Below the pieces are notes generated by a model. It ran no database searches and had not been told where the DNA came from. It saw only the letters and a program-made list of their open reading frames with translations. Both the position numbers and the translations under genes were made by a program. Shown one piece after another: positions 18,463 through 27,970 of a DNA stretch of 64,000 nt. The stretch is taken from assembly GCF_024345475.1 (NCBI RefSeq), contig NZ_JAGQBE010000002.1, positions 1-64,000 of the forward strand, in the 5' to 3' direction. This stretch comes from Cyanobium sp. T1B-Tous (GTDB taxonomy: Bacteria; Cyanobacteriota; Cyanobacteriia; PCC-6307; Cyanobiaceae). Each line of letters starts with the position of its first letter. The first letter of the stretch is position 1.

Positions 18463-19550
18463 TGGCACGCGAGCAAGGTTCCATGCGCCGGGTGATCAAG
18501 GTGGGCACGAGCCTGCTGCGGGGCAGCAGCGAGCGGCCGACGGCAGCGGTGATCGCCGACCTGGCGGCCAGCCTCAGCCGTCAACAGCGCCGGGGCGATG
18601 CGATTGCACTGGTCACCAGTGGTGCCGTGGGCCTGGGCTGCATCGCGCTGGAGATGGGCCAGCGCCCCAGTGAGGTGGTGGCCCTCCAAGCCGCCGCCGC
18701 CGTGGGCCAGGGCCGGCTGATGGCCCTGTACCAGGACGCCTTTGCCGTGCGGGGCCTGGCCGTGGCCCAGGTGCTGCTCACCCGGGGCGATCTGGCCTCC
18801 CGCCGCCGCTACCAAAACGCCTGCCGCACCCTGGAGCAGTTGCTCGCCTGGGGAGTGGTGCCGGTGGTCAACGAAAACGACACCCTGGCCACCGACGAGT
18901 TGCGCTTCGGCGACAACGACACCCTCTCCGCCCTGGTGGCGGTGGCGATCGGCGCCGACGAGCTGGTGCTGCTCACCGATGTGGATCGGCTCTACTCGGG
19001 TGACCCCCGCACCGATGCCGATGCCCGGCCGATCGAGGAGGTGGGCAGCCTGGCCGAACTCGACAGCCTCCAGAGCGTCGCCACCGGCGGCGGCCAGTGG
19101 GGCACCGGCGGCATGACCACCAAACTCACCGCGGCCCGCATCGCCACCTCCAGCGGCATCCGGGTGCGTCTGGCCGATGGCCGGGACCCGGCGGTGCTGG
19201 AGGCCCTGCTGGCCGGTGAGCGGGTGGGCACCGTGTTCCAGCCCAGCCCCACCCCCCTGCCCGACCGCAAGGGCTGGCTGGCCCATGCCCTGTTGCCCAA
19301 GGGCAGCCTCCATCTCGATGCGGGGGCCGAGCGGGCCCTGATGCGTCAGGGGGCCTCCCTGCTGGCGGTAGGGGTGCGCGCGGTGGAGGGCGACTTCGGC
19401 CGCCGGGAGGCCGTGCGGTTGCTGGCCAGCGACGGCCGGGAGCTGGGGCGGGGGCTCGCCACCCTCAGCAGCCGGGAGCTGCGGGAGTTGATGGGCCAGG
19501 CCGGCGTCGAAGTGGTGCACCGCGACCAGCTGGTGATCACGGGCTCCTAG
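18462..19550 (+). CDS. proB: glutamate 5-kinase
   Basis: A 362-aa enzyme (355 aa if the ATG at 18483 is used) that phosphorylates glutamate in the first step of proline synthesis. The amino-acid kinase domain has [37 protein letters not shown] and [17 protein letters not shown]-terminal PUA domain follows from about residue 275 ([20 protein letters not shown], then [10 protein letters not shown]), the usual place for feedback control by proline in this family. Its start overlaps the yqeG stop. No proA lies in the window. Nothing unusual was seen. Confidence 0.96.
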   Translation: MAREQGSMRRVIKVGTSLLRGSSERPTAAVIADLAASLSRQQRRGDAIALVTSGAVGLGCIALEMGQRPSEVVALQAAAAVGQGRLMALYQDAFAVRGLAVAQVLLTRGDLASRRRYQNACRTLEQLLAWGVVPVVNENDTLATDELRFGDNDTLSALVAVAIGADELVLLTDVDRLYSGDPRTDADARPIEEVGSLAELDSLQSVATGGGQWGTGGMTTKLTAARIATSSGIRVRLADGRDPAVLEALLAGERVGTVFQPSPTPLPDRKGWLAHALLPKGSLHLDAGAERALMRQGASLLAVGVRAVEGDFGRREAVRLLASDGRELGRGLATLSSRELRELMGQAGVEVVHRDQLVITGS

Positions 19551-19587
19551 GCCCGGCCTACGATCCCGCCAGGCCGGTGCCCCTGGA

Positions 19588-20640
19588 ATGCGCTTCAGCG
19601 AACTGCTCAGCCATCTCAACGAGGTGACTGAGGCCCACGCCCGCGACCTGGCCCACGATCCAGAGATCAGCGGCGCTGAAGCGCTCGATCGGGCCGGCAA
19701 CGGCCAACTGAGTTTTCTCGAACCCGGCAACGCCCTGGCGGCAGCCCTGGCCGGGAGCGGCGCCAGCGCCGTGCTGATCCCGGCCCGCGGCGACGGGGCC
19801 GAGGCCCTGCAGCAGCAGGCCCGGGAGCGGGGTCTGGCCTGGGTCGCTGTCAACGATCCCCGCCTGGCCTTCGCCGAAGCCCTCGACGCCCTCCATCCCC
19901 GGCGCCGGCCGGAGCCCGGCATCCACCCCAGCGCCGTGGTCGATCCCACCGCCGTGGTGGGGATGGGCAGCCACATCGGGCCCCACGTGGTGATCGGTGC
20001 CAACGCGCAGATCGGCGCCAGCTGCACCCTCCATCCCCAGGTGGTGCTCTACGACGATGTGCAGATCGGCGAGGGCTGTGAACTGCACGCCGGGGCGGTG
20101 CTCCATCCCGGATCACGCCTGGGGCCCGGCTGCGTGGTGCACTCCAACGCCGTGATCGGCAGCGAGGGCTTCGGCTTCGTGCCCACCGCCCAGGGCTGGC
20201 GCAAGATGCCCCAGACGGGCCAGGTGATCCTCGAGGCGGGGGTTGAGGTGGGCTGCAGCAGCACCATCGACCGGCCCTCGGTGGGTGAAACCCGCATCGG
20301 CGCCGGCACCAAAATCGACAACCTGGTGCACATCGGCCACGGCGTCACCACCGGCCAGGGCTGCGCCCTGGCGGCCCAGGTGGGCATCGCCGGCGGCGCC
20401 CGCCTGGGCAACGGCGTGATCCTGGCTGGCCAGGTGGGCCTGGCCAACAAGGCCGTGATGGGGGATCGCTCGATCGCCAGCTCCAAATCGGGCATCCACG
20501 GCGAGGTGGCCGCGGGCGAAGTGGTGAGCGGCTACCCGGCCATCCCCAACCGCCTCTGGCTGCGCTGCTCCGCCGCCTTCAACAAACTGCCGGAGCTGGC
20601 CCGGGCCCTGCGCCAGCTCGAGAAGCAGGCCAAGCCCTAG
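19588..20640 (+). CDS. lpxD: UDP-3-O-acylglucosamine N-acyltransferase
   Basis: A 350-aa left-handed beta-helix acyltransferase of lipid A synthesis. The N-terminal uridine-binding domain (residues 1-105) has [12 protein letters not shown]. The hexapeptide repeats start at [20 protein letters not shown] and include the catalytic histidine region [10 protein letters not shown] and the family motif GSEGFGFVP. Length is standard. It begins 37 bases after proB and is followed by leuB after 25 bases. lpxC and lpxA are not in the window. Presence of LpxD supports a lipopolysaccharide-bearing cyanobacterium. Confidence 0.95.
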   Translation: MRFSELLSHLNEVTEAHARDLAHDPEISGAEALDRAGNGQLSFLEPGNALAAALAGSGASAVLIPARGDGAEALQQQARERGLAWVAVNDPRLAFAEALDALHPRRRPEPGIHPSAVVDPTAVVGMGSHIGPHVVIGANAQIGASCTLHPQVVLYDDVQIGEGCELHAGAVLHPGSRLGPGCVVHSNAVIGSEGFGFVPTAQGWRKMPQTGQVILEAGVEVGCSSTIDRPSVGETRIGAGTKIDNLVHIGHGVTTGQGCALAAQVGIAGGARLGNGVILAGQVGLANKAVMGDRSIASSKSGIHGEVAAGEVVSGYPAIPNRLWLRCSAAFNKLPELARALRQLEKQAKP

Positions 20641-20665
20641 CCTCGCGCCCAGCACCAGCGCCCCC

Positions 20666-21748
<1,083 letters not shown>

Positions 21749-21850
21749 GCGCCAGGCGCGAGGCGAGCCCAATTCCTTCAGAAGCCCCGTTGAGGCAGAG
21801 GGTGGTCCGGCGACCTGCCAAACTCACGGTCGGTTTCTGGATCCCTGCGC

Positions 21851-22753
21851 ATGTCGAAGCGTCACCCGGTTGTGTCTGTCACCGGCTCCTCCGGCGCTGG
21901 GACCAGCACCGTCAAGCGGGCCTTCGAGCACATCTTCAAGCGCGAAGGCATCGTGCCCGCCGTGGTGGAGGGCGACAGCTACCACCGCTATGAGCGCGGC
22001 CCCATGAAGGAGGCCATGAACGCCGCCCTGGCCAAAGGCGAGAACTTCTCCCACTTCGGCCCCGAGGCCAACCTGTTCGACAAGCTGGCCGAACTGTTCC
22101 AGACCTACGGCGAAACCGGCAGCGGCCAGAAGCGCTACTACCTGCACTCTGTCGAAGAGGCCGCCGAGCACAACGGCCGGCTTGGCACCAACCTCGAACC
22201 CGGCCAGTTCACCCCCTGGGAGACCATCCCCGGCGGCACCGACCTGCTCTTCTACGAGGGTCTGCATGGCGGCGTCCAGGGTGACGGTTACGACGTAGCC
22301 GGCCTGGCCGACCTGCTGGTGGGCGTGGTGCCTGTGGTCAACCTGGAGTGGATCCAGAAAATCGCCCGGGACAACAAGGAGCGTGGCTACTCGGCCGAGG
22401 CCACCGTGGACACGATCCTGCGCCGCATGCCGGATTACATCAACCACATCTGCCCGCAGTTCAGCCGCACCGACATCAACTTCCAACGGGTGTCCACGGT
22501 GGATACCTCCAACCCGTTCATGATCCGGGATATCCCCACCCCGGATGAATCGTTCGTGATCATCCACTTCCGCAAAGGAGCCCGGGAGAAGTGGGGCATC
22601 GACTTTGCCTACCTGCTCGACATGATCCACGACTCCTTCATGTCCAGCCCCACCTCGATCGTGGTGAACGGCGGCAAGATGGGCTTCGCCATGGAGCTGA
22701 TCCTCACCCCGATCATTCACCGCATGATCGAAGAGAAGAAGAAGCTGGCCTGA
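21851..22753 (+). CDS. prk: phosphoribulokinase, short (proteobacterial-like) type
   Basis: A 300-aa enzyme phosphorylating ribulose 5-phosphate in the Calvin cycle. The P-loop is VTGSSGAGTSTVKRAF (residues 9-24). Other class I features are EGDSYHRYERGPMKEA, LLFYEGLHGG, VVPVVNLEWIQKI and PQFSRTDINFQRV. Class II enzymes of other cyanobacteria and plants are about 330 aa with a GxSGCGKST loop and redox-active cysteines near the N-terminus, which are missing here. Redox control of that kind is therefore unlikely. A separate transcript is suggested by the upstream gap and the perfect hairpin just after the stop. Confidence 0.93.
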   Translation: MSKRHPVVSVTGSSGAGTSTVKRAFEHIFKREGIVPAVVEGDSYHRYERGPMKEAMNAALAKGENFSHFGPEANLFDKLAELFQTYGETGSGQKRYYLHSVEEAAEHNGRLGTNLEPGQFTPWETIPGGTDLLFYEGLHGGVQGDGYDVAGLADLLVGVVPVVNLEWIQKIARDNKERGYSAEATVDTILRRMPDYINHICPQFSRTDINFQRVSTVDTSNPFMIRDIPTPDESFVIIHFRKGAREKWGIDFAYLLDMIHDSFMSSPTSIVVNGGKMGFAMELILTPIIHRMIEEKKKLA

Positions 22754-22760
22754 TTGCAGC

Positions 22761-22784
22761 GGCAGCCCCTAGTCTGGGGCTGCC
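22761..22784 (+). terminator. 9-bp perfect hairpin after prk
   Basis: GGCAGCCCC (22761-22769) pairs exactly with GGGGCTGCC (22776-22784) across a six-base loop, starting 8 bases after the prk stop. No T-tract follows, so it may slow or end transcription, or protect the prk mRNA 3' end, rather than be a classical intrinsic terminator. Confidence 0.55.
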
Positions 22785-22794
22785 CAGCGTTCTG

Positions 22795-23163
22795 GTGAGG
22801 CCGATCTCCTTCGCCACACCCACAACGACATCGGAAGCGGCACTTCGTGCCGACAAGGGCTCTCCCTCGTTTTTGATTGCGGGGGCGTCCAGCAAGGCCG
22901 CCCCCTCCCTCCGCCTGGACCGGATCAACAGCAGCCAAGTCATTCAGGCCGCACGACGGGTGTTGTCCCAGTCGCTGGAGCAGGGAACGGCCACGGTTGA
23001 TCCTTCAGGGGTGGTGCTCAGCCGTCTCCACGGTCGCCTTGTCTTTGATCTGCCCGTGCTGCTGCCCGACGAACAGTTCGTGCCGATCGAGTTGATCCGC
23101 GGCCGCCAAAGCCGCTCAGGTCCGGCGCGTCTGCGCCTGCCCCGCAAACCCTCGTCCACCTGA
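22795..23163 (+). CDS. hypothetical protein, 122 aa
   Basis: I do not recognise this protein. GTG 22795 starts right after the prk hairpin. The N-terminal third is polar, with ATPTTTSEAALRADKGSP. The remainder looks globular: LDRINSSQVIQAARRVLSQS, then GVVLSRLHGRLVFDLPVLLP and EQFVPIELIRG, and a basic tail with RSGPARLRLPRK. The amino-acid makeup is natural, unlike the Arg/Pro-rich alternative frames, and it ends 7 bases before the prepilin peptidase gene, which suggests co-transcription with it. No membrane segment or signal peptide is visible. Confidence 0.55.
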   Translation: MRPISFATPTTTSEAALRADKGSPSFLIAGASSKAAPSLRLDRINSSQVIQAARRVLSQSLEQGTATVDPSGVVLSRLHGRLVFDLPVLLPDEQFVPIELIRGRQSRSGPARLRLPRKPSST

Positions 23164-23170
23164 GGCCCGC

Positions 23171-24019
23171 TTGAGCGCCGTCAGCCCGTTCCTGCTCTCC
23201 AGCGCGCCCGGCCTGCCCATCGTGGTCGCCCTGATCGGCGCCTGTGTGGGCAGTTTTCTGAACGTGGTGGCCTGGCGGCTGCCGCGGGAGGAGTCGGTGG
23301 TGCTGCCCCCCAGCCATTGCCCCAAGTGCGGCAGCCGGTTGCGCTGGCATGAAAACGTGCCCCTCCTGGGCTGGCTGCTGCTGCGGGCCCGCTGCAACCA
23401 CTGCGGGGCGCCGATCGCCATCCGCTACCCCCTCGTGGAACTGCTCTGCGCCGGCCTGTGGGTGGCAGCCCTGCTGGCCCAACCCAGTGCCATGGGCCCC
23501 CAACCCCAATCCTGGCTTCTGGTGGCTGCTGGATGGCTGCTGCTGAGCTGGCTGATTCCGTTGGTGCTGATCGACCTCGACCACCTCTGGCTGCCCGAAC
23601 CCCTTTGCCGCATCGGCCTGCTGCTCGGGCTCGCGGTGACGGCAGTGATCGGCTTCCAGCAAAACGCCACCGTGGGCCGGGAACTGCTGTTCCACCATCT
23701 GGTGGCGGCGGGCGTGGCCCTGGTGGGCTTTGAAACGGTGAGCGCCCTGGCCCAGAAGCTGATTGGCAAGCCTGCCCTGGGGCTGGGGGACGCCAAGCTC
23801 GCCGCCCTGCTCGGGGCGTGGCTGGGCCTCACTGGCCTGGGCATCACCGTCTATCTCGCCGTGTTTGGTGGTGCCGTGGTGGGCAGCATCGGCCGGCTCA
23901 CCGGACTGCTGGGCAAGCACCAGCCCTTCCCCTTCGGCCCCTTTCTGGCGGCCGGCGGAGCGGCGGTGTGGCTGCTGGGCAACGACGTCTGGCTGCCGTG
24001 GCTCGGGCTGGCGTGGTGA
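23171..24019 (+). CDS. pilD: type IV prepilin peptidase / N-methyltransferase
   Basis: A 282-aa inner-membrane aspartic protease that cleaves and methylates type IV pilins. It starts at TTG 23171. The N-terminal methyltransferase part has GSFLNVVAWRLPREES and a four-cysteine zinc site: CPKCG followed by RCNHCG. The two catalytic Asp are in LIDLDHLWLPE and GLGDAKLAALLGAWLG (GxGD). About seven hydrophobic segments cover the C-terminal half. It points to functional type IV pili or competence machinery elsewhere in the genome, since no other pil gene is here. Confidence 0.93.
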   Translation: MSAVSPFLLSSAPGLPIVVALIGACVGSFLNVVAWRLPREESVVLPPSHCPKCGSRLRWHENVPLLGWLLLRARCNHCGAPIAIRYPLVELLCAGLWVAALLAQPSAMGPQPQSWLLVAAGWLLLSWLIPLVLIDLDHLWLPEPLCRIGLLLGLAVTAVIGFQQNATVGRELLFHHLVAAGVALVGFETVSALAQKLIGKPALGLGDAKLAALLGAWLGLTGLGITVYLAVFGGAVVGSIGRLTGLLGKHQPFPFGPFLAAGGAAVWLLGNDVWLPWLGLAW

Positions 24020-24069
24020 AACGCCTTAAATGGGGATCAGCCGACGGGCCCTCGCGCCCCTGAGATCGC

Positions 24070-24945
24070 ATGTCGTTGTTCGACTGGTTTGCGGATCGCC
24101 AGAAAAATGCCCCGACCGTGCGGGTCACCCAGGACGTGGAGGAAGGCGATGGGCTGTGGAGCAAATGCCCCGACTGCGGCCTGGTGGTGTACCGCAAAGA
24201 CCTGGTGGCCAACGCCAGTGTCTGCAAGGGATGCGGCCACCACAACCGCATCGACAGCGAGGAGCGCATCGCCCTGATCGCCGATGCCGGCAGCTTCGAA
24301 CCGCTGGACACGGCCCTCTCGCCCACCGACCCCCTGGCCTTCAAGGATCGGCGCAGCTACGCCGATCGGATCCGTGACAGCCAACAGAGCACGGGGCTGC
24401 GGGATGCGGTGGTGACGGGCCTCTGCCGCACCAGCGGCCTCCCCCTGGCCCTGGGCGTGATGGATTTCCGCTTCATGGGCGGCTCGATGGGTTCGGTGGT
24501 GGGCGAGAAGCTCACCCGCCTGATCGAAACGGCCACCGCCCACCGCTACCCGGTGCTGATCGTGTGCGCCTCGGGCGGCGCCCGCATGCAGGAGGGCATG
24601 CTCAGCCTGATGCAGATGGCCAAGATCTCCGGCGCCCTCGAGCGCCATCGCCAGGCCGAACTCCTCTACATGCCCCTGCTCACCTACCCCACCACCGGGG
24701 GAGTGACGGCCAGCTTCGCCATGCTGGGGGATCTGATCCTGGCCGAGCCCAAGGCCCTGATCGGCTTCGCCGGTCGGCGGGTGATTGAACAGACCCTGAG
24801 GGAAAAACTGCCCGAGGGCTTCCAGACCGCCGAATATCTGCGCGACCACGGCTTCGTGGACGCGATCATCGATCGCACCACGCTCAAGGCCACCCTGGCC
24901 AGCCTGCTCAAGATGCATGGCTGCCGCGAAACGGTGTCCGCGTGA
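24070..24945 (+). CDS. accD: acetyl-CoA carboxylase carboxyltransferase subunit beta
   Basis: A 291-aa subunit moving the carboxyl group from biotin to acetyl-CoA in fatty-acid synthesis. The N-terminal zinc ribbon is CPDC (residues 34-37) followed by [10 protein letters not shown]. The crotonase-fold core has [28 protein letters not shown] and [17 protein letters not shown], then [17 protein letters not shown]. Length is standard. It begins 50 bases after pilD, with no visible link in function. Confidence 0.96.
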   Translation: MSLFDWFADRQKNAPTVRVTQDVEEGDGLWSKCPDCGLVVYRKDLVANASVCKGCGHHNRIDSEERIALIADAGSFEPLDTALSPTDPLAFKDRRSYADRIRDSQQSTGLRDAVVTGLCRTSGLPLALGVMDFRFMGGSMGSVVGEKLTRLIETATAHRYPVLIVCASGGARMQEGMLSLMQMAKISGALERHRQAELLYMPLLTYPTTGGVTASFAMLGDLILAEPKALIGFAGRRVIEQTLREKLPEGFQTAEYLRDHGFVDAIIDRTTLKATLASLLKMHGCRETVSA

Positions 24946-24976
24946 GCAACCTGGCGTGAAACAGCTCCTCTCCACG

Positions 24977-25363
24977 ATGGTGCGCCGGTTCGCAGCCCTG
25001 CTGCTGCTGGTGCTTGTGCTCACCGCCCAAGCCGGGGCAAGCCTGGCCGGCCCGGTGGACTGGCACGAAGTGCCCAGCACCAGCGAAGGCCGTCAGTGGT
25101 GGGATGGGGGCAGCCTGAGGCGCAGCCGCGGCGGCAATGTCTCGGTGTTGAGCCGCTTCCAACCCGCCGTCAGCGAGGACAAGCCCCGCCCGGTGAGTGA
25201 CCTCTACGTGATGGAAATTGCCTGCGGCGAAGATCTGTACCGCGACACCTCGATCAACGGCCTGCCCCAGTTCGGCGCCGAGTGGCAACCAGCCGCCGGC
25301 GACAGCCTGATCAGCAGCATGATCGCCGAGGTGTGCGACGACGCCGCCTCCCAACTGCCATGA
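24977..25363 (+). CDS. secreted or lipid-free periplasmic protein of unknown function
   Basis: A 128-aa protein not recognised. ATG 24977 gives a signal peptide: VRRF, a hydrophobic core of leucines to about residue 18, then AGASLAGPVDW as the cleavage region. GTG 24956 is an alternative start. The mature part is about 100 aa with GRQWWDGGSLRRSRGG, SRFQPAVSEDKP, and two cysteines (IACGED, VCDDA) that could form a disulphide. The last codon overlaps the start of the oxidoreductase gene as ATGA. It is likely exported to the periplasm or thylakoid lumen. Confidence 0.6.
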   Translation: MVRRFAALLLLVLVLTAQAGASLAGPVDWHEVPSTSEGRQWWDGGSLRRSRGGNVSVLSRFQPAVSEDKPRPVSDLYVMEIACGEDLYRDTSINGLPQFGAEWQPAAGDSLISSMIAEVCDDAASQLP

Positions 25364-26487
25364 CCGCTCCTCTCCGGGTCGCCATCGCCGGCTTGGGTTT
25401 CGGCGAATCGGTGCATCTGCCCGCCCTGCGCAGCTGCCCCGGCACTGAGCCCGTAGCGCTCTGGCACCCCCGCGCCGAACGGCTGGAGGCCGCCTGCCGC
25501 CAGGCCGAGCTCCCAGGCCACTGCGATTTCCATGCCCTGCTGGACGATCCCAGCGTGGAAGCGATCGTGATCGCCACCCCCCCGGCCGCCCGCTATGCCC
25601 TGGCCCGCCAAGCCCTGGAGGCCGGCAAGCACCTGCTGCTGGAAAAGCCCGTGGCCCTCTGCGCCGACCAGGTGGAGGACCTGCAGCGCCTTGCCCTGCA
25701 ACGGGGCCTCACCGTGGCGGTGGATTTCGAATACCGGGCCGTCCCCCTGTTCCAGCAGCTGGCGGCGCTGGTGGCCAGTGGCGCCCTCGGGGAGCTGGTG
25801 CTGGTGAAATTCGACTGGCTGATGGGCAGCCGCGCCGACGCCAGTCGCCCCTGGAACTGGTATTCCCAGGCCGCCGAGGGCGGGGGTGTGCTGGGCGCCC
25901 TCGGCACCCATGCCTTTGACACCCTCCACTGGTTGGTGGGGCCCAGCCGTCACCTCCAGGCCCAGCTCAGCACCGCCATCCACCACCGGCCCCTGGCCGA
26001 CGGCAGTGGCCGCCTGGCCAGCGTCGACGCCGAGGACATCGCCCTGGTGCAACTCAAGCTGGAAACGCCCCAGGGGGGCAGCGTGCCCGCCCAGCTCAAT
26101 CTGTCCTCCGTGACGCGGCGTGGCCGGGGCTGCTGGCTCGAGCTCTACGGCCGTGACGGCACCGCCGTGTTGGGCTCGGACAACCAGGCCGACTATGTGC
26201 ACGGCTTCGGCCTCTGGCTCTCCCAGGGCGGCGAGCCGCTGCGACCGGTGGACAGCGATCCCCGCTGGAGCTTCGCCCGCACCTGGGAAGACGGCAGGAT
26301 CGCCCCGGTGGAACGAATCCACGGCTGGTGGAGCGCGGCGGTGCGCGAGGGGCGACCCATGCTGCCGGGCCTGGGCGAAGCGGTGCTCAGCCAGCGCTGC
26401 TGTGACTGGGCCCGACTGGGCCAGGGGGGGGCGGGATTTCCGCCTCCAGCCACACACCAAGATTCGGTAACAACCGCTACCGTTTAG
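25360..26487 (+). CDS. GFO/IDH/MocA-family NAD(P)-dependent oxidoreductase
   Basis: A 375-aa protein. ATG 25360 overlaps the preceding stop; the upstream open frame is a shadow. The Rossmann domain begins RVAIAGLGFGESVHLPAL, and the family signature is LLLEKPVALCADQ (catalytic Lys) with VDFEYR. The C-terminal substrate domain has GGGVLGALGTHAFDTLHWLVG, with the usual catalytic His in GTHAFD. These enzymes oxidise sugars, inositols or reduce biliverdin-like compounds; no clue selects a substrate here. The 3' end contains the palindromic GTA-N8-TAC site described separately. Confidence 0.85.
   Translation: MTAPLRVAIAGLGFGESVHLPALRSCPGTEPVALWHPRAERLEAACRQAELPGHCDFHALLDDPSVEAIVIATPPAARYALARQALEAGKHLLLEKPVALCADQVEDLQRLALQRGLTVAVDFEYRAVPLFQQLAALVASGALGELVLVKFDWLMGSRADASRPWNWYSQAAEGGGVLGALGTHAFDTLHWLVGPSRHLQAQLSTAIHHRPLADGSGRLASVDAEDIALVQLKLETPQGGSVPAQLNLSSVTRRGRGCWLELYGRDGTAVLGSDNQADYVHGFGLWLSQGGEPLRPVDSDPRWSFARTWEDGRIAPVERIHGWWSAAVREGRPMLPGLGEAVLSQRCCDWARLGQGGAGFPPPATHQDSVTTATV
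26467..26480 (+). promoter_or_regulatory. NtcA-box-like palindrome GTA-N8-TAC
   Basis: GTAACAACCGCTAC matches the NtcA consensus exactly and is flanked to give CGGTA/TACCG arms. It lies in the last codons of the oxidoreductase gene, 113 bases upstream of the 37-aa small gene. A standard TAN3T box 20-24 bases downstream is not evident, and a match this short can occur by chance. Confidence 0.3.
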
Positions 26488-26592
26488 CCATCGTTGGCCT
26501 CAGAGCTGCGGCTCTGCAGGTGGAAGTAGGGGTCAGACCCGAAGCAACGCGCCATCCACCCACCCCATCGGGGTTTCCACGGAGGCACTGCC

Positions 26593-26706
26593 ATGACCAT
26601 CACCACAGCCAAACAACTCGTTCGCCAGGCCGAAGAAGCCCGGCGGGCGGCCCGCCAGAACGGCTACGCCGTGCTGGCCCTGCGCAAGCAAAGCCTGATC
26701 GACTGA
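26593..26706 (+). CDS. 37-aa small protein upstream of fba
   Basis: A short open frame, [20 protein letters not shown] then [16 protein letters not shown], with strong support as a gene. GGAGG at 26581-26585 sits 7 bases before the ATG, and a textbook intrinsic terminator follows 32 bases after the stop. The first 22 residues would form an amphipathic helix with alternating Ala/Glu/Arg. The net charge is positive. There is no signal peptide or membrane segment. It is transcribed toward fba but apparently ends before it. I do not recognise the family; roles as a regulatory small protein or as a leader peptide are both possible. Confidence 0.65.
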   Translation: MTITTAKQLVRQAEEARRAARQNGYAVLALRKQSLID

Positions 26707-26738
26707 TCGATCCCGGCTTGGGCCCGAGCCCAGAGAAC

Positions 26739-26770
26739 GCCCCGCTGGAACGATTCCAGCGGGGCTTTTT
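26739..26770 (+). terminator. rho-independent terminator between small gene and fba
   Basis: A perfect 12-bp stem, GCCCCGCTGGAA (26739-26750) with TTCCAGCGGGGC (26754-26765), with a three-base loop and TTTTT at 26766-26770. This is the strongest terminator in the window and separates the 37-aa gene from fba. Confidence 0.93.
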
Positions 26771-26836
26771 GGTGGCCCGGGGGCATCCCCTAGACTCCCC
26801 CCCAGTCCCAACGCCCGACCCCCGAGAGGTTTTCCC

Positions 26837-27910
26837 ATGGCGCTCGTTCCGCTTCGCCTCCTGCTCGACCATGCCGCTGAAAACGGCTATGGCATCCCTG
26901 CTTTCAACGTGAACAACCTGGAGCAGGTGCAGTCGATCATGGAGGCGGCTTACGAGACCGACTCTCCGGTGATTCTGCAGGCCTCCCGCGGTGCCCGCCA
27001 GTACGCCGGTGAAAACTTCCTGCGCCACCTGATCCTGGCGGCCGTGGAAACCTATCCCGACATCCCGGTGGTGATGCACCAGGACCACGGCAACAGCCCC
27101 GCCACCTGCTTCGGTGCGGCCGCCAACGGCTTCACCTCGGTGATGATGGACGGCTCCCTGATGGCCGACGCCAAGTCCCCGGCCAGCTACGAGTACAACG
27201 TGGCCGTCACCAAGGAAGTGGTGGACGTGGCCCACGCCATCGGCGTGAGCGTGGAAGGCGAGCTGGGCTGCCTCGGCTCCCTCGAGACCGGCATGGGTGA
27301 AGCCGAGGACGGCCACGGCTTCGAGGGCAAGCTCGACCACAGCCAGCTGCTCACCGATCCCGCTGAAGCCGCCGACTTCGTCGCCAAGACGAAAGTGGAC
27401 GCCCTGGCGATCGCCATCGGCACCAGCCACGGCGCCTACAAGTTCACCCGCAAGCCCACCGGTGAAGTGCTGGCCATCAGCCGCATCGCCGAGATCCACA
27501 AGGCCATCCCCAACACCCACCTGGTGATGCACGGCTCCTCCTCGGTTCCCCAGGAGTGGCTCGACATGATCAACAAGTTCGGCGGTGCCATCCCCGAGAC
27601 CTACGGCGTGCCCGTGGAAGAAATCCAGGAGGGCATCCGCAACGGCGTGCGCAAGGTGAACATCGACACCGACAACCGCCTGGCCTTCACCGCCGCCGTG
27701 CGGGAAGCCGCCTTCAAGGATCCCGCCAACTTCGATCCCCGCCACTTCAACAAGCCTGCCCGCCAGTACATGAAGCAGGTGTGCCTGGATCGTTACCAGC
27801 AGTTCTGGTGTGCCGGCAACGCCAGCAAGATCAAGCAGCGCGACATCAACTACTACGCCGGTCTGTACGCCAAGGGCGAACTCGACCCCAAGACCGCCGT
27901 CGCTGCTTGA
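26837..27910 (+). CDS. fba: fructose-bisphosphate aldolase, class II (Calvin-cycle subtype)
   Basis: A 357-aa zinc-dependent aldolase joining dihydroxyacetone phosphate with glyceraldehyde 3-phosphate or erythrose 4-phosphate in the Calvin cycle and gluconeogenesis. Opening [20 protein letters not shown], zinc and catalytic residues in [29 protein letters not shown] and VMHGSSSV, and phosphate-binding [13 protein letters not shown] are all present. The C-terminal [16 protein letters not shown] is typical of the Calvin-type class IIB group. Codon use looks biased toward C-ending codons, as in highly expressed genes. It has a terminator on each side, so it is likely transcribed alone. Confidence 0.97.
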   Translation: MALVPLRLLLDHAAENGYGIPAFNVNNLEQVQSIMEAAYETDSPVILQASRGARQYAGENFLRHLILAAVETYPDIPVVMHQDHGNSPATCFGAAANGFTSVMMDGSLMADAKSPASYEYNVAVTKEVVDVAHAIGVSVEGELGCLGSLETGMGEAEDGHGFEGKLDHSQLLTDPAEAADFVAKTKVDALAIAIGTSHGAYKFTRKPTGEVLAISRIAEIHKAIPNTHLVMHGSSSVPQEWLDMINKFGGAIPETYGVPVEEIQEGIRNGVRKVNIDTDNRLAFTAAVREAAFKDPANFDPRHFNKPARQYMKQVCLDRYQQFWCAGNASKIKQRDINYYAGLYAKGELDPKTAVAA

Positions 27911-27939
27911 GCACAACAGCTGTCTGACCGACAAGCCAT

Positions 27940-27964
27940 GGGCCCCGCAAGGGGCCCTTTTTTT
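27940..27964 (+). terminator. rho-independent terminator after fba
   Basis: GGGCCCC (27940-27946) pairs with GGGGCCC (27951-27957) around a GCAA tetraloop, followed by seven T (27958-27964), 29 bases after the fba stop. It ends 7 bases before the convergent UPF0182 gene stop. Confidence 0.92.
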
Positions 27965-27970
27965 ATGGGT

